From CAYTSW01 sp964440605 (GTDB lineage: Bacteria; Planctomycetota; Phycisphaerae; Phycisphaerales; UBA1924): DNA of 5,397 nt. Of this stretch, positions 1 through 5,397 are shown piece after piece. The first letter of the stretch is position 1; the number at the start of each line of letters is the position of its first letter. The stretch lies in the NCBI GenBank assembly GCA_964440605.1, contig CAYTSW010000173.1, positions 1-5,397 of the forward strand, written 5' to 3'. The notes beneath the pieces are model-generated. The model was not told the DNA's origin. It saw nothing but the letters and a program-made list of their open reading frames with translations, and ran no database searches. Made by a program: the position numbers and the translations under genes.

Positions 1-80
1 GTGGGGTGTGGCGGGGGGGGGGGGGCGGGCGGGGGGGGGGGGGGTGTGGGGGGGGGGGGGGGGGGGGGGGTGGACGGGGT
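1..80. repeat. Low-complexity poly-G tract downstream of the last gene
   Basis: On the plus strand this stretch is nearly all G. It has uninterrupted runs of 13 (13-25), 14 (31-44) and 23 (48-70) bases, broken by short interruptions such as CGGGC and TGT. It starts right after the TAA stop of the PilW/GspJ-like gene, so the transcript's 3' end would be C-rich. There is no reading frame of interest and no hairpin followed by a U-run. It may be real G-quadruplex-forming DNA. It may equally be an artefact at a contig edge, since two-colour sequencing reports missing signal as G. The abrupt shift from ordinary coding sequence to near-homopolymer favours the artefact. Confidence 0.85.
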
Positions 81-2327
81 TTAGCCGCCGAGGTCGAGGA
101 TGAACTCGTACGTACGTCCGCCGGGGATGCGGAACTCGCGGTCGTGGAGGGTCATGCGGATGCGCAGGTAGCGGGGCTTGGGGACGCCCTTGCGCACGCC
201 GTCGATCTCGGTGAACCCGCCGTCGATGGGCGCGTTGATGCCGCTGTTGAACCCGGCGGTTGTGTAGTCGGTGTCGAAGCCGTCGAGCTCGTTGAGGCCC
301 CAGATGGCGAGGTACTCGTCGCCGAAGTTGGTGCCGGTGTCGATGGGCACGCCTCCGGTCTCGCCGGTGAGATAGACGGGCGCGAAGCCGCCGTTGACCG
401 TGCCGGGGATGTTGTTGAGATCGCTGGTGACAAGGCGTTCTTCACGGTCCGGCGGATCGCCGGCTCCGTAGGGGACGGCGACGCCGGTGGTGTCGGGAAT
501 GGTCGTGAAGGTGCTGATGTCGCCATCGCGCGGCCCGTAGTCGCGTTCAAAGCCGATCTCGGGGTCGGGTCGTGTGTTGCGTGGGTAAAGGCGTTGGGCG
601 CGGGCGAAGTCGATGCCGCGCTGATCTTCGAGCAGCCAGTAGAGGTCGGCCTTGGTGAAGTCCATGTCGAACCAGATGAGGTCGCCTCGGAAGAGGTTGC
701 GGTCGACGTCATCGGTGAGGTCGCCGTCGCCGTTGGCGTCCCACTCGCCCGGCTCGTCGAGGGCCCAGCGCGAGCCGTCGGACCAGGCGATCTCGAAGGA
801 GGAGCAGCGCTCGGCGAGCAGGGCCGAGAGGTCCATGCGCGCGTCCTGCGGGTCGCCCACGCCCACGATGCCCGACTGGCGGAAGACCGTCGGCTCGGGC
901 TCGATCAGCGTGCGGCTGAGCACGCCGGCGATGGCGGTCTGCTGACGCGCGGCGTTGTCGACCACCGCCTGCGGGGCGTTCACGGGGCCGCCGGGCACCT
1001 GGTCGTTCGGGAGCAGCGGCCCGCCCGTGACCGGGCTGTAGCGGAACTCGGCGGTGGGGCTGGACACGCGTTCCCACAGGCGGAAGTCGCCGAACGCGCC
1101 GGGCGTCGAGGTCGGAGCGTTGAACGGCGCATCGAAGAGGCCGGCGTCGTAGGCCGAGGCGTCGGGCAGGCGCAGGCCGAGGCCGTCGGGCTCGCCCTCG
1201 GTGATGATGGCTCTCGGGTCGGTCCCCCCGACCGCCTCGATGGGCTTGACCATGGCCGCGTTGAGCTTGGGCGCTTCGCCCTCGAGCCAACGCACGACGT
1301 CGTCGTACGACTGCGCCGCGATGTCGGCCCGCCCGTGCACACGCAGGCGTGGGTTGGGAAGCACGGCAGGCGACGTGCCGGGGACGGGCGGATCGCCGTA
1401 GAAGGAGGCGTCGCCAAAGTTGATGCGCACGCCGTCGGGCGGGCCGCCGAAGTAGTCAGCGTTGGCGAACCGCGCGAGGTTCATCGACTCGTTGATGTAG
1501 GGCACGTACTCGCGCTGGTTGGTGATGGGCGACTCGGGGTCCGGCACGGGCGTGCCGAAGTCGTCCGCGAAGCCCGAGGCCAACCCGCCGAAGAGCACGA
1601 TCTGCTGACGCCCAAGGACGAACTCGCCGGCGAACTCGTTCCGCGTGCCGGGCGCGCCGAAGGCGGTGCCCATGAACTCCTGCGGGTCGGCGCCGTCGGC
1701 GACGTATTGCCGGAGCTGGATGGAGCTGCGATCGTTGAGGTCGGTTTCCGTCGGGTCGAACTCGGGGTCGAGGCGCGGGCGCAGGCCGTGCCCGTACTGG
1801 ACGAGGGCGAAGAGCTCCTGCACGTCGGTGAGGCCGAGCTCGCTCTGCTGGTACGAGAAGTACCGCCCCGAGCCGCCGATGAGGAAGGCCACCTCGTCGA
1901 GGCGGACGGTCGCGGCCAGGCTGTTCTCGGAGAAGGGCGGGCGGCCGGCGCGGGCGTCGGTGTCGCGGTCGCGGCGCGAGATGAAGAGCAGGCGTTCGCC
2001 GGGATCGTCGGCGTCGCCGTCGAAGTTCGCGTCGCCCAGGCGGCGTTGGCGGATGGCCAGGAAGGTCCCGCCGTCGCCCGTGGCGCGCAGGGCGCGGAAG
2101 GCTTCGGCGTCCTCGCGCATCTGCGACTCGACGACGCGGGCCAGCGCATCGAGCTCGGCGATCGCCGAGCCCGTGCCGGTCAGACGCGTCACCGTCCCGA
2201 AGAGCTGCCCGATGCCCAGCGTGAGGATCACGACGAGCCCGACGGCGACGACCAGCTCGGCGAGCGTGAAGCCGCGACGCGTTCGGCGCGCGCGGTCCTG
2301 GCGTTGGTCGGCGTGGGAGTGGTTCAT
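81..2327 (-). CDS. PilW/GspJ-like prepilin-type minor pseudopilin, enlarged
   Basis: The product has 748 residues. The start at 2327 was chosen because its ATG overlaps the upstream TGA as ATGA and gives a 19-residue Arg-rich leader (RRTRRG). FTLAELVVAVGLVVILTLGIGQLF follows in two blocks, residues 20-35 and 36-43. Cleavage is predicted after Gly19, with Glu24 at +5. The frame remains open about 207 codons further upstream, but that part lies inside the preceding gene and has no pilin character. After the membrane helix, residues 45-77 form an amphipathic segment (SAIAELDALARVVESQMRED) like the alpha-1C region of PilW/GspJ proteins. The C-terminus has alternating strands (RYLRIRMTLHD, then GGRTYEFILDL) similar to the closing strands of this family. 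GspJ caps the T2S tip with GspI and GspK; PilW has the matching place in T4P. The usual length is about 200-350 residues, so this one is strongly expanded. Two Asp-rich loops (residues 99-108 and 530-542) resemble calcium-binding loops. There is a single Cys, in LLAERCSSFE. Stop is TAA. No hairpin terminator follows; the G tract begins at once. Confidence 0.85.
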   Translation of the reverse strand: MNHSHADQRQDRARRTRRGFTLAELVVAVGLVVILTLGIGQLFGTVTRLTGTGSAIAELDALARVVESQMREDAEAFRALRATGDGGTFLAIRQRRLGDANFDGDADDPGERLLFISRRDRDTDARAGRPPFSENSLAATVRLDEVAFLIGGSGRYFSYQQSELGLTDVQELFALVQYGHGLRPRLDPEFDPTETDLNDRSSIQLRQYVADGADPQEFMGTAFGAPGTRNEFAGEFVLGRQQIVLFGGLASGFADDFGTPVPDPESPITNQREYVPYINESMNLARFANADYFGGPPDGVRINFGDASFYGDPPVPGTSPAVLPNPRLRVHGRADIAAQSYDDVVRWLEGEAPKLNAAMVKPIEAVGGTDPRAIITEGEPDGLGLRLPDASAYDAGLFDAPFNAPTSTPGAFGDFRLWERVSSPTAEFRYSPVTGGPLLPNDQVPGGPVNAPQAVVDNAARQQTAIAGVLSRTLIEPEPTVFRQSGIVGVGDPQDARMDLSALLAERCSSFEIAWSDGSRWALDEPGEWDANGDGDLTDDVDRNLFRGDLIWFDMDFTKADLYWLLEDQRGIDFARAQRLYPRNTRPDPEIGFERDYGPRDGDISTFTTIPDTTGVAVPYGAGDPPDREERLVTSDLNNIPGTVNGGFAPVYLTGETGGVPIDTGTNFGDEYLAIWGLNELDGFDTDYTTAGFNSGINAPIDGGFTEIDGVRKGVPKPRYLRIRMTLHDREFRIPGGRTYEFILDLGG
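2324..2327 (-). other. ATGA stop/start overlap between the PilV/GspI-like and PilW/GspJ-like genes
   Basis: The TGA of the PilV/GspI-like gene (2326-2324) overlaps the ATG of the PilW/GspJ-like gene (2327-2325). The mRNA-sense bases just upstream (GGACGGGG, then 7 bases to the ATG) are only a weak Shine-Dalgarno match, so initiation here probably depends on ribosomes finishing the preceding gene. Confidence 0.8.
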
Positions 2328-4303
2328 CGGTCGGCCCCGTCCACGTTGATGATGCGGAAGTCGATGGGTTGCAGCGCGTACCGCGAGCCGTCGACCGCCT
2401 CGACCACGGGCGCGATCGCCCACACGTCCAGGTCCACCGACGTGCCCCCGTCCGTCGCGACGTCCACGAGGTTGCGCCCGGAGAAGCGTGGCGGCTTGTC
2501 GAGGAACAGGCGCGTGCCGTTGGGCGTCTCGTCGATCGCGGTCACGCGCACGATGTTGTCGGCGCCTTCCACGTCGGTCGCCACGTCGTCGGGCGTCTGG
2601 CCGGGGAAGAGCAGGAGCTGGCCCGGTCGCGCCAGCGCGCGGTGGTTGGGCGTGTCGTCGAGGAAGACGGCGTACTCGCCCGTCGTCAGGCGTTGCAAAC
2701 GCACGCCCTGAGCGAGCCGAAGCGGGGCGAGGTCGTCGAGGATCCCCTGGCGGCTCTCCTGCGGGATGTAGCGCCCGCTGAGCGACTCGGCGGTGATGCG
2801 ATACGTGATCACCGCGAACTGCTGCGTCGAGCCCAGCGAGCGGTAGAGCACCGAATACCCGATGTCCGGGCGTCGCCCCGACTCGCGCTCGGGATCCACG
2901 ACCGTGCGCACGCGGTCGTTGAGCGAGACCAGCTCGCTGCGGCGCCACTCGTAATCGTCGATCGAGATTTCGGTGATGAAGTTCGTCGCGGTGCTGACGG
3001 GGTCGAAGTAGCCGTCGGGCGTCGGCGTGACGCCGGGGGGCGAAGGCGGGGGCACGGTGCTGTAGACGGTCCGTCCCGCCAGCGCGAGCGGGCCGACGCC
3101 GCCCGGCACCTCGAAGACGTAGGTGCCGCCGACCGGCAGGTCGGGCAGGTTCCCGGGTTGCTTGGCGCCCAGGCGCAGGAACATGGTGGGGTTCTGACCC
3201 GCCATCGGCGCGACGGTGTCGACGTCGTCGACGTACGAGTAGCCCGAGATGGAGGTATCCGGGATGCCGGCGCCAGTGGTGGTCGCGAAGAGACGCCCGG
3301 GCGCGGTGGCGGAGCGGATGTAGAGCGGCAGCGTGCCCGCGGGGCCGGCCCCGCCCCCGATGCCGCCCGGGCCGCCGGTGGAGGCGAGATACCAGAGCTC
3401 GCCCGTGTTGCCCGCCGGGTCGTCGCAGAACGTGACCGTGTTGGTCACGAAGTTGTACCTGACGCCCTGCGTGTCGCTCTCGATCGCGTCGATCAGGAAG
3501 CTGACGATGCTCGCGGGCTGCTCTCCCTCGAGATCCTGCTCGAGGTTGACGCGGATGTGGTCGCGATCGAGGCGCCGGTCGTCGGACGATCCCGTGTTCA
3601 CGAAGAACTGCTCATCTTGGTCCGGACACCTGTTGCTGTTGTACGTGTAGGTCACGGCGCTCTCGCCGGGACCGATCTCCAGGTTGCCCCCCGGATCGCA
3701 CCCGATGGTGCGGTAGCGGACGGTGATGTCGAGGGTGTCGGCGAGGAGGCGCCGGTCGAAGAGCTCGGTCTCGAGCGTCGGCGCGCCGAAGTTCGGACGC
3801 GTGAACTGGAACTCGAAGTCGGCGCCGGGCACGTTGAAGCGCCCGTTGCCCAGCGGCACGCGGCCCTGCCCGTCCGGGCCCGCCAGGCGATAGATCACCT
3901 GGTCCGGCCCGCCCGTCGACGGAGCCGCGGCGAAGAGTGCGTCCTGGTCCGTGCTGTTGAAGGGCGTCACGCGCAGGAAGTAGTCGTCGGGGTCCGCCGG
4001 CAGCGGGTACCACACCGCGGGCGCGAAGGCGGGCGGCGTGCAGCCGAGGTTGGTCTGCGAGCGCAGTTGCGTGACGGAGCGCGCCAGGATGGCGTCGGCG
4101 TTGGAGGTGACGGTCGCGGCGGAGGTCGTGTACGCCGCCCGCTGCTGCTGGGCGGCGGCTCCGGCGAAGAGCGCGATGAGCCCGATGGCGCCCAGCGCGA
4201 GCACGAAGGCGGCCATGAGGATCTCGATGAGCGTGAAGCCGCGGGCGCGCCGGTCACGCGGCGCGCAACGCGGGCATCGGAAGTGCTGCGAGCGTCTCAT
4301 CAT
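2324..4303 (-). CDS. PilV/GspI-like prepilin-type minor pseudopilin, enlarged
   Basis: The product has 659 residues. A basic leader of 22 residues ends in ARG, followed by FTLIEILMAAFVLALGAIG. This is a textbook class III prepilin site, with predicted cleavage after Gly22, Phe23 as mature residue 1 and Glu27 at position +5. The hydrophobic helix runs to about residue 49. The following AAQQQRAAYTTSAATVTSNAD stretch has the look of PilV/GspI proteins, whose helix continues into the periplasmic domain. The rest is a large predicted beta-rich extracytoplasmic domain with a Gly-rich loop (309-323) and a Pro-rich linker (417-431). The mature part has four Cys (88, 202, 226, 293); the leader has two (C10-P-R-C13). 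GspI is the hub of the T2S tip complex and is normally about 120-130 residues, so this protein is several times larger. It sits between the GspH-like and GspJ-like genes with ATGA overlaps on both sides. The start is ambiguous (tandem ATGATG); the second ATG would give 658 residues. The prepilin identity is secure, the subfamily less so. Confidence 0.85.
   Translation of the reverse strand: MMRRSQHFRCPRCAPRDRRARGFTLIEILMAAFVLALGAIGLIALFAGAAAQQQRAAYTTSAATVTSNADAILARSVTQLRSQTNLGCTPPAFAPAVWYPLPADPDDYFLRVTPFNSTDQDALFAAAPSTGGPDQVIYRLAGPDGQGRVPLGNGRFNVPGADFEFQFTRPNFGAPTLETELFDRRLLADTLDITVRYRTIGCDPGGNLEIGPGESAVTYTYNSNRCPDQDEQFFVNTGSSDDRRLDRDHIRVNLEQDLEGEQPASIVSFLIDAIESDTQGVRYNFVTNTVTFCDDPAGNTGELWYLASTGGPGGIGGGAGPAGTLPLYIRSATAPGRLFATTTGAGIPDTSISGYSYVDDVDTVAPMAGQNPTMFLRLGAKQPGNLPDLPVGGTYVFEVPGGVGPLALAGRTVYSTVPPPSPPGVTPTPDGYFDPVSTATNFITEISIDDYEWRRSELVSLNDRVRTVVDPERESGRRPDIGYSVLYRSLGSTQQFAVITYRITAESLSGRYIPQESRQGILDDLAPLRLAQGVRLQRLTTGEYAVFLDDTPNHRALARPGQLLLFPGQTPDDVATDVEGADNIVRVTAIDETPNGTRLFLDKPPRFSGRNLVDVATDGGTSVDLDVWAIAPVVEAVDGSRYALQPIDFRIINVDGADR
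4300..4303 (-). other. ATGA stop/start overlap between the GspH-like and PilV/GspI-like genes
   Basis: The TGA stop of the upstream gene (4302-4300) shares bases with the ATG of the next (4303-4301). Such 4-base overlaps usually mean co-transcription and translational coupling, which suits subunits needed together in one tip complex. Confidence 0.85.
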
Positions 4304-5397
4304 CGGCTCCCTTGCGACACCCGGATCGCCTGACCCGAATACCGGTTGAAGGACACGATCTCACCGTTGCGATCGATCCACTGGTTGACCCGTTGCATCC
4401 GCTGGGCGTCGAAGTAGCCGTCGCGCACCGCCCAGCGCGGGAACTCGAACGCGGCGTCGGGGCTGGTCACGTGCCAGGGCTGCGTGTACCCGAGGTCGTC
4501 CTGCATCTGGTCGAGGTCGACGATCGCGAGCTGCACCGCCGAACGCATCACCACCTCGGGGTTGCGGTCGGGGTCGGCGTTGGGGTTGTTCTCGCGCACG
4601 TCGACGAAGCGCTCGGGGTCGAAGAGCAGGTCGCTGTCGTACGCCTCGAGGTCCTCGTCGGGATCGAGGCCGACCTGGGCGAGATCGAACGGCCCGCGCG
4701 GGATCTCGAGGTACGCGTTGATCGTGGGCGTCGCGCCGCCCGACGGCGCGTTCACCACCCGGCCCTCGGGCGAGAACTGGATGCAGAACGTGTTGGCCGC
4801 ACGCGCGAACCGGCGCTGCGCCGGCGCGCCGGCGAGCTGCGGGTCGAGCCACGGCTCCAGGTCACGCCCGCGATACTGATCGCGGAACCGCGCCTGACCG
4901 AAGTCGACGTTGACGTACCAGCTCGGGCTGTTGCGCGGGAAGAGCCACGCCGGCTCCCGCTCGCCCGTGTCCGGGTCGATCGAGAAGTGCCCCGCGTACC
5001 AGTGCGGCGTGTCGTCGTCGATCAGCGCATCGGCCGGCTCGACCGCGAACGACAGCCCGAACACGCCCACCCCGGGTGGCAGCTCGACCGGCACGCGGTT
5101 CTCAAGCGGGCGGTACGACACCGCGATGTTCCCGCCGTTGGCGTTGATCGCCGGGAACTGGCTGAGCGCCGAGCCCGCGACCGCGTTGAGCGTCAGGATC
5201 TCCATCGACATGCGCTGCTCGACCGGGTCCCAGTAGAAGGCGACGGCGGTGTGGCGCCCGGTGCGGATGGCCTCGGCGCGGGCGGTCGCGATCGTCGCGG
5301 TCACCTGGTTCACGCCGCTGGAGTAGCTCACGGAGCTGAAGATGCGCCCGAAGGCGGGGACGATGATGGCCGTGCCGATCAGGATGATCGCCACCGA
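4300..5397 (-). CDS. GspH/FimT-like prepilin-type minor pseudopilin, 5' end missing
   Basis: The reading frame stays open to the window edge. It gives 365 residues and a TGA stop, and lacks the true N-terminus. The first visible residues (SVAIILIGTAIIVPAFG) match the second half of a prepilin transmembrane helix. Aligned on the Pro near mature position 22 of class III signal-peptide proteins, only about 8 mature residues plus the leader (including GFTLxE) should be missing. The GTG at 5394 lies inside this helix and is not a credible start. An Ala-rich amphipathic stretch follows (ATIATARAEAIRTG, residues 36-48), typical of GspH/FimT pilins, then strand-rich sequence. FCIQFSPEGRVV at residues 204-215 resembles the late-strand 'F-x-P-x-G' signature of GspH, and NRYSGQAIR lies near the C-terminus. 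GspH is a minor subunit of the T2S pseudopilus tip and FimT is its T4P counterpart. At over 365 residues this protein is about twice the usual size, with an acidic insertion at residues 238-281. Its stop overlaps the next gene by 4 bases. The fold family is fairly sure; the choice between T2S and T4P is open. Confidence 0.8.
   Translation of the reverse strand, partial: SVAIILIGTAIIVPAFGRIFSSVSYSSGVNQVTATIATARAEAIRTGRHTAVAFYWDPVEQRMSMEILTLNAVAGSALSQFPAINANGGNIAVSYRPLENRVPVELPPGVGVFGLSFAVEPADALIDDDTPHWYAGHFSIDPDTGEREPAWLFPRNSPSWYVNVDFGQARFRDQYRGRDLEPWLDPQLAGAPAQRRFARAANTFCIQFSPEGRVVNAPSGGATPTINAYLEIPRGPFDLAQVGLDPDEDLEAYDSDLLFDPERFVDVRENNPNADPDRNPEVVMRSAVQLAIVDLDQMQDDLGYTQPWHVTSPDAAFEFPRWAVRDGYFDAQRMQRVNQWIDRNGEIVSFNRYSGQAIRVSQGSR
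4307..4313 (-). promoter_or_regulatory. Ribosome binding site for the PilV/GspI-like gene
   Basis: The mRNA-sense sequence AAGGGAG is a good Shine-Dalgarno match. It lies 3 bases before the first ATG (4303) and 6 bases before the second (4300). The spacing favours the second ATG, while the first forms the ATGA overlap with the upstream stop. The two starts differ by one Met, which does not affect the mature protein because the leader is removed. Confidence 0.6.

Noticed and set aside
107..118. ACGTACGT alternating palindrome near the end of the PilW/GspJ-like gene
   Set aside because: It is short and inside the codons for the C-terminal strand (RTYEF), with no partner site.
6..2711. 901-codon open frame on the plus strand opposite the PilW/GspJ-like gene
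   Set aside because: It begins in the poly-G tract, shows no recognisable domain, is dominated by Val/Gly/Ala/Arg/Glu, and runs antisense to a gene with a clear prepilin N-terminus. Long antisense open frames are expected in DNA this GC-rich.
2328..2948. Possible N-terminal extension of the PilW/GspJ-like protein by 207 residues
   Set aside because: The extension is Arg/Pro/Ala/His-rich, lies wholly within the preceding gene in another frame, and would bury the prepilin leader and cleavage site internally.
3219..3237. Repeated GTCGAC-like palindromic motif
   Set aside because: It encodes the Asp/Val-rich stretch YVDDVDTV. The repetition follows from GAC and GTC codons.
3339..3354. 16-base perfect palindrome GCGGGGCCGGCCCCGC
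   Set aside because: It is within the Gly/Pro-rich loop codons of the PilV/GspI-like gene (GGN, CCN and GCN codons). It is explained by residue composition, and no U-run follows that would make it a terminator.
2369..4333. 654-codon open frame on the plus strand opposite the PilV/GspI-like gene
   Set aside because: It has the same Arg/Val/Gly/Ala/Glu/Asp/His-rich antisense composition, no membrane or domain signature, and spans the junction of two real genes.
4819..4834. 16-base perfect palindrome CGCCGGCGCGCCGGCG
   Set aside because: It lies inside the GspH-like coding sequence, encoding Ala/Gly/Pro residues. A GC-only palindrome of this size is close to chance level in such GC-rich DNA, and there is no regulatory context.
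5392..5394. GTG as the start of the GspH-like gene
   Set aside because: It falls in the middle of the conserved N-terminal hydrophobic helix, so starting there would remove the leader and the GFTLxE region. The frame continues past the window edge, so the gene is partial.

Overview
The window holds three tandem genes on the minus strand that fill it almost completely. Each encodes a large protein that starts, or would start just outside the window, with a type IV prepilin-like N-terminus. Read in the direction of transcription (right to left), they are a GspH/FimT-like protein whose 5' end lies beyond the right edge, a PilV/GspI-like protein of 659 residues, and a PilW/GspJ-like protein of 748 residues. 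Both junctions are ATGA overlaps in which the next start codon overlaps the previous stop by 4 bases, so this is a tightly packed, probably translationally coupled operon. The H-I-J order matches the usual order of minor pseudopilin genes in type II secretion (T2S) clusters and the FimT-PilV-PilW order of type IV pilus (T4P) minor pilins. The window alone cannot separate the two systems.

The DNA is very GC-rich. The proteins are rich in Asp, Gly, Pro and Arg and are two to four times longer than textbook minor pseudopilins. Oversized, multi-gene prepilin cassettes of this kind in high-GC DNA suggest a planctomycete, possibly of the Phycisphaerae. That is an inference from protein style, not a marker-gene identification.

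Layout: 4300-5397 is the GspH-like gene (partial); 2324-4303 is the PilV/GspI-like gene; 81-2327 is the PilW/GspJ-like gene. Bases 1-80 are a near-homopolymeric G tract downstream of the last stop codon, containing no gene and no recognisable terminator. It may be an assembly or sequencing artefact at a contig end. There are no RNA genes, mobile elements or CRISPR arrays, and no promoter, because the operon's start is outside the window.

Expected joint function: the three proteins would be inserted in the inner membrane, trimmed and methylated by a prepilin peptidase (GspO/PilD type), and assembled as the tip or minor subunits of a pseudopilus or pilus. In the well-studied T2S systems GspH, I, J and K form the tip complex. 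A GspK-like gene would be expected next, but the sequence ends in the G tract. No clearly new system is visible. The most unusual features are the size of the subunits, the calcium-loop-like motifs in the third protein, the CxxC in the second protein's leader, and the G tract.
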